Source: Bacillota bacterium (GTDB lineage Bacteria > Bacillota > Limnochordia > Darwinibacteriales > DTU012). From it: DNA of 28,753 bases. Location of the stretch: positions 1-28,753 of the forward strand of contig JAAYLQ010000133.1 of the NCBI GenBank assembly GCA_012521805.1. The letters are read 5' to 3'. The notes beneath the pieces were generated by a model, which did no database searches, was not told the origin of the DNA, and saw only the letters and a list, made by a program, of their open reading frames with translations. The position numbers were made by a program, and so were the translations under genes. This document shows, one piece after another, positions 7,899-15,273 of this stretch (its first letter is position 1; each line of letters opens with the position of its first letter).

Positions 7899-10800
7899 CT
7901 ATTCCTTCGTTAATTGAACAGACATCAGCTGCGAAACCGCATCATCGGACATGGTAATCCCATACAGGCGATCTGCCATCTCCATTGTACCGGGTCGGTG
8001 AGTTATTATTAAAAATTGAGTTGTCTCAGCTAATTTCCTGAGCTGCTCAGTAAAGCGTTTCAGGTTCGCTTCGTCCAGCGCAGCATCAATCTCATCCAAA
8101 ACACAGAACGGGGTCGGCTGCACCCTTCGAATGGCCAACAGCAGTGCAATTGCTGTCAACGCCCTCTCTCCTCCTGATAGCAGCAGCAGATTTTGAGGTT
8201 TCTTACCCGGGGGTTGAGCGGTGATGTTGACCCCACTTTCCAGGATGTTATCAGGGTCAGTCAGCTCTAAATCTGCCTTACCGCCTTTGAACAGTTGAGT
8301 AAACATAGCCTGAAATTCCCGCCTCAGCTCCTCGTAAGTTGCACTCAACCGCTCGGCAGAAGCTTCATCAAATTCAGAGATAGTTTGATTAAGCGTTTCT
8401 TTGGCATTAACCAGATCATCAAATTGAGCCTGTAGAAAAAACACCCGTTCCCGCACTGCTTCATAATCTTCAAGGGCGGCTAAATTTACTACACCCAAAG
8501 CGCGAATTTGGGCTTTGAGGTCTGTTTCCTGGGCAACCAATTCTGCCATGCTGGTAGTTACAACTCGCTCCGTAAGTGAACCGCGCTCAAGCTCACGCTC
8601 CCTCAGCTCCTCATCGATACGCCTCAATTCTAAATCAATCCGCTCCAATTCCAGCTGGTGATTATAAATGCTTTTATCCACCTTTGCTATGCGAGTCTGG
8701 AGCGATTTCAGCTTCTGGCTGATCTGCTTAATGCTTTCTTGAACATGAACTCGAGCAGCTTTATCCTGCTCCGCCTGCTCACCAATTTTTAGTTTCTCAG
8801 CTTTCAGCTGTTCCTCCAGTTCTTTATTTGCTGTCAACTCCTGCTGCAGCTGCTGGAACTGATCCTCAAGCTGCTTGATATCTGCCTCTAGTGTGTCCAA
8901 CGCCTTTTGGTTCTGGGCCAACTGCTGCTGCACTGCAGCCTGGTGTTCTTGGAGCTGTTTGACCTCAGCAGCCGCTCCTGTACAGGCGATTTTTTGGGTG
9001 GTCAAGAATTCGGAATCCGAATCTAGCTCCTGCTCTAACACCGCTATTTCCTGTTCAAGGCGGATGATCTCGTCCCGCTTAGCTTGTTCATTCTGCTCCA
9101 ATGCAGCCACGTTATCTTGAGAGGCCGCTGCCTCATTCTGCAGCTCAAACAAGGCTGTTTGGTAATCCTGCAGTTGTTGTTCTTTAGCCTCCAACTGCTG
9201 CTTGAGACGCCTCAAATCGTTTTCAAGCTGATTAGACTCAGAAGCCGCTGCGTGAAGAGCAAGCTCCAGCTGATGAGAGCGTTGATAAATATTTTCCTGT
9301 TCAGCCTTAAGGGCGTGCAGCTTCTGGTCTAGTTTGGCCTTGTCTGCACCAACAGCGGCAATCTCATCCTGGCTAGCGGTTAATTCCTGCTCTAACTGTG
9401 TAATCTCATTTTTTCTTGCTAAAATGCCGTGGGTTTTTTGACTGATACTGCCGCCGGTAAGGGAACCATTAGGCATAACCACTTCTCCCGCTAAGGTCAC
9501 AATCCTGCTGAAGCTAGGAAGCTCACGCTGCATAATTAGGGCTGTGTCTAGGTCTTTGACTACCACTACCCTACCTAGCAGCGCATTGATTGCCGGTAAA
9601 TACATTGGATCAAATTGCAAAAGGTTTACAGCTGGTCCCAAGCAGTTTTCCTGCTGCCAAAACTTCTGGAAGCTTGCAGGGAAAGTGCTGCCTTTAATGT
9701 TATTTAACGGCAAAAAGGTACAGCGGCCAGCCCGCTGCTGTTTCAACCACTCAATTGCCTGCTTAGCATCGTGTTCATGGGGAGTAATAATATACTGCAG
9801 GCCTGCTCCTAATGCCACCTCTATTGCTGTCTCTAAACCGGGGGGCACAGTAATTACATCAGCTACCGTTCCTAAAATGGTAACCCGGGGAATTTTCGCT
9901 TTAATCAAGCGGCGAACACTATAATTATAACCTTCATATTCCACTTCTAAATCTTTGAGAGCCTGCAGCCGCGACTTAATCTGACGGTAGCGGTCAGCTG
10001 CCTGCTGTTCCTTGTCGACTAGTTGCTGCAGTTCTTGTTCATGCTGACCACAGGCAGCAGCATACTGCTGCAGCTTTTCTTCATAGGCCCGCTGTTTGTG
10101 TTCCAGCTGCTGCTGATACTGGCGCTGCTGCTCAATTTTTTCCTGCTGAACTTTTACTGCTTGAGCAAACTCCTCGGCTTCTTGCTTGATCGCTTCCAGC
10201 TGCTGCTCAAGTTGGTTGAGCTGCCTTTGATAATTCAGACCAAAGTTGCGGGCATCGGCTAGTTCCTGCACAAATTCAATAAACGCGCTTTTTTTCATTT
10301 CTAAATCTCTGCGATAATGCTGCAGTGTTTCCCGTTTAATATTTACTCTAGCTTCCGCTTCCTGCACAGCCTGTTCTAAAAGCTGGTATTGGCTCTGCTT
10401 GTGTTCTAGTTGTTGGTTGAGCTGATCCAGTTTTACTAAAAGCCCTTGGATCTGCTCTGCATAATCACTAGATTGCTTAGCCCGTTCACTCTGGGTCTGC
10501 CGATTGTGCTTTAACCGCTCTTCAATCAGCCCAATTGTCTGCATGGTCTGATTGATTCTCTCATTGACATCGTTAATTTGGAGCTGGTTTTCCTCGATGC
10601 GGCGCTCTAAACTAGAAAGCTGTTCCTGCTCCTGAATTAAAATCAGCTCCAGCTTTTGATATTGCTCTGTCAGCTCCTCCGCCTCACTGCGGGATGCAGC
10701 TAAAGCTCCTTGAAATTGTGTTTCTTTAGTACAGAGTTCGTTCAATTGCAATGTTAGTTTATCCAGGACCACAGCCTCAAGCTGTCCGGAAAGAACCTGA

Positions 10801-11444
10801 TACCTCCGGGCTTTATTAGCTTGTACTTCTAACGGCCCCAACTGGTCTTTCAACTCGGATAAAATATCTGAAACCCGGACCAAATCATATTCCGTCTGAG
10901 TCATCTTTTTCTGAGCTTGTTCTCTGCGATTGCGGTATTTAACAATACCAGCGGTCTCTTCAAGGATAAAGCGGCGGTCCAACGGGTTGGCACTCAATAC
11001 AGCGTCAATCTGGCCTTGTCCAATTATGGCGAAGCCTTCACGACCAAGCCCGGTGTCGGTAAACAGATCTTGAATGTCCCGCAGACGACAAGCCTGGCGA
11101 TTGATAAGAAACTCACTGTCACCTGAGCGATACACACGTCTTGTGATCGTTACTTCATTATAATCTAGAGGTAAAAATCCATCGGAATTGTCTAGAGTTA
11201 GCTGTACTTCCGCCATCCCAAGTGGTCTTTTACCATCACTGCCGGCAAAAATCACATCTTCAAGTTTGGATCCTCGCAGACTCTTAATACTTTGCTCCCC
11301 GAGGACCCAGCGAATCGCATCCGAAATATTACTCTTTCCACTACCATTTGGACCGACAATGGCGGTAATACCAGTATCAAATTCTAGTTTAACTCTATTG
11401 GCAAATGATTTAAATCCAACTATTTCTAACCGTTTTAAGCGCAT
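7899..11444 (-). CDS. smc: Chromosome segregation SMC protein
   Basis: SMC is the ATPase of the condensin-like complex that loops and resolves replicated chromosomes with ScpA/ScpB. The 1181-aa product starts MRLKRLEIVGFKSF, with Walker A GPNGSGKSN at 31-39. Two very long coiled-coil arms, unusually glutamine-rich, flank a hinge (around VLGTVADVITVPPGLETAIE). The C-terminal head has LLLLSGGERALTA and Walker B FCVLDEIDAALD. I start at the ATG at 11444, five bases after GGAGG. The frame stays open 21 codons further upstream, but through the promoter region and without a family N-terminus. Confidence 0.97.
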   Translation of the reverse strand: MRLKRLEIVGFKSFANRVKLEFDTGITAIVGPNGSGKSNISDAIRWVLGEQSIKSLRGSKLEDVIFAGSDGKRPLGMAEVQLTLDNSDGFLPLDYNEVTITRRVYRSGDSEFLINRQACRLRDIQDLFTDTGLGREGFAIIGQGQIDAVLSANPLDRRFILEETAGIVKYRNRREQAQKKMTQTEYDLVRVSDILSELKDQLGPLEVQANKARRYQVLSGQLEAVVLDKLTLQLNELCTKETQFQGALAASRSEAEELTEQYQKLELILIQEQEQLSSLERRIEENQLQINDVNERINQTMQTIGLIEERLKHNRQTQSERAKQSSDYAEQIQGLLVKLDQLNQQLEHKQSQYQLLEQAVQEAEARVNIKRETLQHYRRDLEMKKSAFIEFVQELADARNFGLNYQRQLNQLEQQLEAIKQEAEEFAQAVKVQQEKIEQQRQYQQQLEHKQRAYEEKLQQYAAACGQHEQELQQLVDKEQQAADRYRQIKSRLQALKDLEVEYEGYNYSVRRLIKAKIPRVTILGTVADVITVPPGLETAIEVALGAGLQYIITPHEHDAKQAIEWLKQQRAGRCTFLPLNNIKGSTFPASFQKFWQQENCLGPAVNLLQFDPMYLPAINALLGRVVVVKDLDTALIMQRELPSFSRIVTLAGEVVMPNGSLTGGSISQKTHGILARKNEITQLEQELTASQDEIAAVGADKAKLDQKLHALKAEQENIYQRSHQLELALHAAASESNQLENDLRRLKQQLEAKEQQLQDYQTALFELQNEAAASQDNVAALEQNEQAKRDEIIRLEQEIAVLEQELDSDSEFLTTQKIACTGAAAEVKQLQEHQAAVQQQLAQNQKALDTLEADIKQLEDQFQQLQQELTANKELEEQLKAEKLKIGEQAEQDKAARVHVQESIKQISQKLKSLQTRIAKVDKSIYNHQLELERIDLELRRIDEELRERELERGSLTERVVTTSMAELVAQETDLKAQIRALGVVNLAALEDYEAVRERVFFLQAQFDDLVNAKETLNQTISEFDEASAERLSATYEELRREFQAMFTQLFKGGKADLELTDPDNILESGVNITAQPPGKKPQNLLLLSGGERALTAIALLLAIRRVQPTPFCVLDEIDAALDEANLKRFTEQLRKLAETTQFLIITHRPGTMEMADRLYGITMSDDAVSQLMSVQLTKE

Positions 11445-11476
11445 GTTGACCTCCAAGGCGGTATAGTACTGTAGAT

Positions 11477-11507
11477 ATTGTATCATAAAACCACCATAAT
11501 TTGACAA
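11477..11507 (-). promoter_or_regulatory. Candidate smc-ftsY promoter
   Basis: On the minus strand TTGTCA (11502-11507) and TACAAT (11477-11482) are 19 bases apart, slightly long for sigma-A. The pair lies directly downstream of the sigma-gene terminator and about 30 bases from the smc start, which supports it. Confidence 0.45.
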
Positions 11508-11536
11508 AAAAACTGGAGGACTCAGCCCCCCAGTTT
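11506..11536 (-). terminator. Terminator of the sigma gene, overlapping its last codons
   Basis: On the minus strand an 11-bp stem (two G-T pairs) with loop CTGAG is followed by seven T. The 5' arm (11526-11536) carries the final codons (LGG) of the sigma gene and the stop lies in the stem-loop. It separates the sigma gene from smc. Confidence 0.87.
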
Positions 11537-12223
11537 GAGATATAAATCTTCTCGTTTGCGTACAGTTACCGGCACTTTAGGATTTAACAGCGAACCGTAT
11601 TCCCGAATCAGTCTCCGCAATTTGGTTTTGACCCTGGTGCGAGCATTATCAACAACTTTGGGTCCAACCCCAATTTCATCTTCAATTTCCCCACAGGTGT
11701 AGCCTTTCAGCAGCATCACGATCACCGAATATTCCAGCAGTGAGAGATGATTGCTGAGCAGATTATCCAACTGTTGACTGATAATCTTATCTTCAATTAA
11801 GGTTTCTGGATCTACTGCAGAATCCTGGTTGACTATTAAATCCAGAACAATCCGGCTGTCATCGCTGCTGATTTGCGATTGCAGTGAAACAGCATCATTG
11901 AGGGCTTTATGTTTATTACCAGTTGTCTGCTTTATTACGTTGTAAATCTTGCGGATAATGCAGATGTAGGCAAACGAACTAAATTTTACATCGTATTGGT
12001 CCGGTTTGTATTCGTCAATAGCATTCAGCAGCCCAATAATCCCTTCCTGCATCAGGTCATCAAAGTCCAAAAAACTAGCATAGTAATTGCGGATGATATG
12101 CTTAACCATCGGGATGTACTTTAAGACTAGCTTTTCTTTAGCCTCCTCATCTCCCAAACGTATGCGTGCAATCAGACTATAATCTTTTTGTTGATTTGAA
12201 TCGGTTCGTGAAGCTTTAGCCAT
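11522..12223 (-). CDS. RNA polymerase sigma factor, SigH (Spo0H)-like
   Basis: A 233-aa sigma-70 family factor. Region 2 (about 30-100) has LVLKYIPMVKHIIRNYY, DFDDLMQEGIIGLLNAI and FSSFAYICIIRKIYNVIK; region 4 (about 155-205) has LSLLEYSVIVMLLKGYTCGE and VDNARTRVKTKLRRL. The layout, including VDPETLI between the regions and the VDNA..RVK.KL recognition helix, is closest to SigH, which in Bacillus governs the transition to sporulation and competence. The usual sigH neighbours (rlmB, rpmG, secE) are absent, so this may be a paralogue. The ATG at 12223 follows GGGGAGG seven bases upstream; a longer frame to 12325 lacks a site. It is divergent from the HTH/S24-like gene. Confidence 0.85.
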   Translation of the reverse strand: MAKASRTDSNQQKDYSLIARIRLGDEEAKEKLVLKYIPMVKHIIRNYYASFLDFDDLMQEGIIGLLNAIDEYKPDQYDVKFSSFAYICIIRKIYNVIKQTTGNKHKALNDAVSLQSQISSDDSRIVLDLIVNQDSAVDPETLIEDKIISQQLDNLLSNHLSLLEYSVIVMLLKGYTCGEIEDEIGVGPKVVDNARTRVKTKLRRLIREYGSLLNPKVPVTVRKREDLYLKLGG

Positions 12224-12242
12224 TCCTTTTCCTCCCCAGACT

Positions 12243-12297
12243 GTTATAGCATGTCTGTCACTACTATCTATATGAAGGAAAAGTACCGATATGCCAA
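12243..12297 (-). promoter_or_regulatory. Weak promoter candidates for the sigma gene
   Basis: Two partial matches on the minus strand: an extended -10, TGCTATAAC at 12243-12251, with no -35; and TTGGCA (12292-12297) with TATAGA (12267-12272) at a long 19-base spacing. Neither is convincing alone, and a dedicated sigma could be used. Confidence 0.25.
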
Positions 12298-12320
12298 CTA
12301 CAAAATCCTTTTTCTCGCTT

Positions 12321-12387
12321 TCCATATTTTATGGATTAAAACCCCGGTTTCCCACCGCAAACCGCTGATATATCCATGTTTCATGTA
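12321..12387. promoter_or_regulatory. Two related palindromes, putative operator pair
   Basis: A perfect 6-3-6 palindrome TCCATATTTTATGGA (12321-12335) is matched at 12 of 15 positions by TCCATGTTTCATGTA (12373-12387). Their starts are 52 bp apart, close to five helical turns. They lie between the divergent sigma and HTH/S24-like genes. Binding by the HTH product is inferred only. The rest of the 12224-12458 gap shows no RNA structure I recognise. Confidence 0.4.
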
Positions 12388-12458
12388 AAGGGTTTCTGAT
12401 TGATGATTATAAACTTACACTTAAAACGAGGATGTTTCCAAGATAGGTGGGAAATGGC

Positions 12459-13037
12459 TTGCATCAGCTTAACGAAACATTAGCACACATGGCAGCCTTA
12501 GTTCGTGAAAATCCTAATATTACTGTGAGGGAAATCGCTGACCGCCTCAAGTTTGCAGATAACAAATCAGTGTATTACTGGTTAAGCAAAGGGAATTATC
12601 AGGGAATCGGAGAGTTTAAGCAGGCAATTTTAAAAGAGCAGACAGAGAGCCTAGTCGGTTTAGGCGTTATTCAAAACGGTAAAAGCAAGTTCTTGGTAAA
12701 AGTCCCTGTGAAGCAGTGGAATTCAAAAAAAACAGATAATACCCAGCAGTGGGTTTATCTGTTTTATGATATTCCTAATCCCCGGGGATTATTTGCCCTA
12801 ACTATTGAGACAAACGAGTTTGCTCCTTGGTTTCAAGAAGGCGACATGATTTTTGTCAACCCTGCGGCAAGTTCCTCAAAAGCCGGCTGGGCGCTTTTAA
12901 AAAAAGGTCGCACCTATTTTATTACTCGCTGTGATGATGAAAATCGATTATATGATCTGAAGACATTTACCCCGGTTTCCCGCAAAGACTACACCCATGT
13001 TGGACTAATCGAGCATTTGTGGCGGGATACCACTTAA
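12459..13037 (+). CDS. HTH regulator with catalytically dead S24/LexA-like domain
   Basis: About 192 aa. The N-terminus holds a helix-turn-helix (ITVREIADRL, then SVYYWLSKGNYQGIGEFKQA). The C-terminal part, from about residue 95, looks like the S24 peptidase fold of LexA: GLFALTIETNEFAPWFQEGD then MIFVNP, and LLKKGRTYFITRCDD. By that alignment the nucleophilic Ser of GDSM is Glu (TNEF) and the Lys of TVKR is Thr (FITR), so self-cleavage is not expected. The domain would serve dimerisation or sensing. I prefer the TTG at 12459, eight bases after AGGTGG (12445-12450); the in-frame GTG at 12447 overlaps that site. It is the only plus-strand gene between smc and ylbJ, divergent from the sigma gene and tail-to-tail with rnc. 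I recognise the fold, not a named gene. Confidence 0.8.
   Translation: MHQLNETLAHMAALVRENPNITVREIADRLKFADNKSVYYWLSKGNYQGIGEFKQAILKEQTESLVGLGVIQNGKSKFLVKVPVKQWNSKKTDNTQQWVYLFYDIPNPRGLFALTIETNEFAPWFQEGDMIFVNPAASSSKAGWALLKKGRTYFITRCDDENRLYDLKTFTPVSRKDYTHVGLIEHLWRDTT
12725..12765 (-). terminator. Strong terminator for the rnc operon, inside the convergent gene
   Basis: Arms at 12729-12745 and 12750-12765 pair over 16 bp with one bulged base and loop GCAG. On the minus strand the stem is followed by eight T (12732 down to 12725). No terminator was seen nearer the rnc stop at 13034, so rnc transcripts should run about 300 bases antisense to the HTH/S24-like gene. On the plus strand only four T follow, so partial attenuation there is possible. 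Confidence 0.8.
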
Positions 13038-13717
13038 TCCTGAATTTCTAATTTAAGCAATGCTTCCCTAGCTGCATTTTGTGCAGCTTCTTTTTTTGTG
13101 CTGCCTTCACCCCTGCCCAAAACTTCATCGCGAAAAAGCACTTCAACAACAAATTTCTTGGCATGGTCAGGCCCGTATTCTTCAGCCAAATGATATGTCG
13201 GCAGTACCTGGCTGGTTTGCTGTAAATGCTCCTGGAGCGTACTCTTAGCATCAATAATCGGGAGCTGCTCTTTGTCTAGTTTAGGGAGATGACTGAGAAC
13301 AATTGGCCGCACTGTATCCAAATCTGAATCGAGATAAATCGCGCCAATTACAGCTTCGTACGCATCGCAGAGCAGTGAGTCCCGCTCAGCAGCCCCGCTT
13401 CTGGCTTCGCCTTTCCCAACTCTTAAGTATTTGTTCAGGTTCAGCCCTCTCGCATGTTCAGCTAATGTTGGTTGACTGACCAGCACTGCTCGAAGCTTAG
13501 CAAGCTTCCCTTCGGGCATGTTTGGATACTGCTTATATAAGTACTCACTAACTATGATCTGCAGAACCGCATCCCCCAGAAACTCCAATCGTTCGTTATT
13601 TCCTTTCTGCTGTCCTTTGAATGATTTATGAGTTAAGGCCAGCTCCAAAAGGCTCGAATTCTTAAACCTATACTGTAGTCTCTGCTCTAACTGCGATAAA
13701 TCATGATACCTGCGCAT
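13034..13717 (-). CDS. rnc: Ribonuclease III
   Basis: RNase III cleaves double-stranded RNA: rRNA precursors, structured leaders and sense-antisense duplexes. The 227-aa protein has the catalytic signature NERLEFLGDAVL (41-52), the second acidic cluster LLCDAYEAVIGAIYLD, and a C-terminal double-stranded-RNA-binding domain from about 155 (DAKSTLQEHLQ ... STKKEAAQNAAREALLKL). Its ATG immediately follows the fabF stop, with GGTGGG as the likely site, so it is the last gene of the fatty-acid operon. Its stop shares four bases (TTAA) with the stop of the convergent HTH/S24-like gene, and the transcripts of the two genes probably overlap. Confidence 0.97.
   Translation of the reverse strand: MRRYHDLSQLEQRLQYRFKNSSLLELALTHKSFKGQQKGNNERLEFLGDAVLQIIVSEYLYKQYPNMPEGKLAKLRAVLVSQPTLAEHARGLNLNKYLRVGKGEARSGAAERDSLLCDAYEAVIGAIYLDSDLDTVRPIVLSHLPKLDKEQLPIIDAKSTLQEHLQQTSQVLPTYHLAEEYGPDHAKKFVVEVLFRDEVLGRGEGSTKKEAAQNAAREALLKLEIQD
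13070..13097 (+). terminator. Terminator of the HTH/S24-like gene, inside rnc
   Basis: On the plus strand AGCTGCA (13070-13076) and TGCAGCT (13082-13088) form a 7-bp stem with loop TTTTG, then TC and seven T. It is 33 bases past the plus-strand stop. The same bases encode the conserved KKEAAQNAA of the RNase III RNA-binding domain, so part of the pattern may be forced by protein coding. Confidence 0.7.
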
Positions 13718-14953
13718 TTAATCCCACCGTCTCATTAATAATACTGCGTTATGTCCCCCAAAACCAAAAGAATTGCTCATAGCCACCTCAATAGCTGCTC
13801 TGCGGTGCTGATTTGGGACATAATCTAAGTCGCAATCAGGATCGGGTTCCTCATAATTGTACGTACCGGGAATGATCTGATGGGTCAGTGCCAAAGCACA
13901 GATTGCTGCTTCTAGAGCACCAGAAGCGCCAAGTAGATGTCCGGTCAGAGACTTGGTTGAACTGATTGGTATTTGGTATGCCCGCTCACCAAAAACTTTT
14001 TTGATGGCCAGAGTTTCATAATAATCATTGTATTTAGTGCTGGTTCCGTGGGCGTTGATATAACTCACCTGCTCACTAGAAATGCCAGCATCAGCCAAAG
14101 CTTCTTTCATCGCTCTTTGAGCTCCTTCATGTTCTGGCGCTGGTGAAGTTATATGATAAGCATCGCCGCTGGCACCATAGCCAATCAGCTCGCAGTAGAT
14201 CCGCGCTCCCCGGGCTTGAGCATGCTCCAGTTCTTCCAAAACCAATACACTCGCTCCTTCTCCCATCACAAACCCATCGCGATTTAAATCAAAGGGTCTG
14301 CTCGCGTGTTCCGGTTCTGTATTGCGGGAAGACAGAGCTCGAGCTGCGATAAATCCTGCCATAGCTAGCGGCGTAATTCCCGCTTCAGCTCCTCCTGCCA
14401 GCATTACATCGGCGTTGCCCCGCTCAATAATTCTAAAAGCATCACCAATAGAATGGGTACCTGAAGCACACGCTGTAACAGTACAGGAATTTGGACCCTT
14501 AGCACCGGTAATAATTGCTGTTTGACCGCTGGCCATATCTGGAATCAGCATTGGGACCAAAAATGGACTAACCCGGTTAACACCCTTTTCCTTCAAAACA
14601 TGCAGCTGATTTTCGATCGTGTTCAGTCCACCGATTCCAGATCCGATTAAAACGCCAACGCGATGTGCATTTGCTTCAGTTATTTCTAATTCTGCATCAG
14701 CCAAACTCTGAACAGCTGCAGCAACCGCATACTGACAGAATAAATCCATGCGGCGGGCTGCCTTTGGTTCCATGTATTCGGTAGCGTCAAAGTCTTTAAC
14801 TTCAGCTGCAATCTGCACTGGATAGTCAGATGCATCAAAATGGGTGATCCGCCCAACACCACTTACACCATCCAGTAAACTATTCCACAGCTGTTCTTTG
14901 GTTCCCAGGGGTGAGATCACCCCGATTCCAGTGACTACAACTCTGCGAGTCAT
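13718..14953 (-). CDS. fabF: 3-oxoacyl-ACP synthase II (KAS II)
   Basis: FabF condenses malonyl-ACP with acyl-ACP in each elongation cycle of fatty-acid synthesis. The 411-aa thiolase-fold protein has the full Cys-His-His triad: C162 in VTACASGTHSIGDA, H302 in NAHGTSTKYND and H339 in KSLTGHLLGASG. It ends with the usual NSFGFGGHNAVLL. The ATG at 14953 follows GAGGTGG. It is separated from acpP by a terminator-like hairpin and joins directly to rnc. Confidence 0.98.
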   Translation of the reverse strand: MTRRVVVTGIGVISPLGTKEQLWNSLLDGVSGVGRITHFDASDYPVQIAAEVKDFDATEYMEPKAARRMDLFCQYAVAAAVQSLADAELEITEANAHRVGVLIGSGIGGLNTIENQLHVLKEKGVNRVSPFLVPMLIPDMASGQTAIITGAKGPNSCTVTACASGTHSIGDAFRIIERGNADVMLAGGAEAGITPLAMAGFIAARALSSRNTEPEHASRPFDLNRDGFVMGEGASVLVLEELEHAQARGARIYCELIGYGASGDAYHITSPAPEHEGAQRAMKEALADAGISSEQVSYINAHGTSTKYNDYYETLAIKKVFGERAYQIPISSTKSLTGHLLGASGALEAAICALALTHQIIPGTYNYEEPDPDCDLDYVPNQHRRAAIEVAMSNSFGFGGHNAVLLMRRWD

Positions 14954-14972
14954 AATTCCACCTCACTATATG

Positions 14973-15005
14973 AAAAATGAGACCCTAGCATTACCTAGGG
15001 GTCTC
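14973..15005 (-). terminator. Terminator/attenuator between acpP and fabF
   Basis: On the minus strand GAGACCCCTAG and CTAGGGTCTC pair over 10 bp (one bulged C) with loop GTAATG, followed by ATTTTT. It lies eight bases after the acpP stop and 20 bases before fabF. It should make acpP mRNA more abundant than fabF-rnc mRNA, which fits the high cellular demand for carrier protein. Confidence 0.75.
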
Positions 15006-15013
15006 AACACTGC

Positions 15014-15247
15014 TTAATTTAATTGAGCTTTGATATATTCTACAGCATCAGCTACAGTACTGATATTTGCTGCGTCTTCGTCTGGAATACTAAGGTCGAA
15101 CTCCTCTTCAAACGCCATTACTAACTCCACCACATCTAATGAGTCCGCACCTAAGTCATCCTGAAAGGATGCTTCCATAGTAACATCTTCAGGTTTAACC
15201 CCTAACTGCTCAACCAAAATATCTCGAACGCGATCAAAGATCTCCAT
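15014..15247 (-). CDS. acpP: Acyl carrier protein
   Basis: A 77-aa acidic four-helix protein that carries growing acyl chains on a phosphopantetheine arm. The attachment serine is S36 in DLGADSLDVVELVMAFEEEF. I start at the ATG at 15247 (MEIFDRVRD), eight bases after GGAGG; the GTG nine bases upstream is part of that ribosome-binding site. It sits between fabG and fabF, the usual order. Confidence 0.97.
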   Translation of the reverse strand: MEIFDRVRDILVEQLGVKPEDVTMEASFQDDLGADSLDVVELVMAFEEEFDLSIPDEDAANISTVADAVEYIKAQLN

Positions 15248-15273
15248 TCCAGTCACCTCCTCGTAAGCACTGT

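Noticed and set aside
9544..9924. 126-codon plus-strand frame inside smc
   Set aside because: It is antisense to the SMC hinge region, has low-complexity content and no recognisable domain; the minus-strand gene fully explains the sequence.
8000..10750. Glutamine-rich SMC arms with many CTG/CAG codons, considered as a repeat expansion
   Set aside because: The Gln residues are spread through a normal heptad coiled coil; no tandem repeat unit is present.
11445..11507. N-terminal extension of SMC by 21 residues
   Set aside because: It would cover the candidate promoter and ribosome-binding site, and the family N-terminus begins at 11444.
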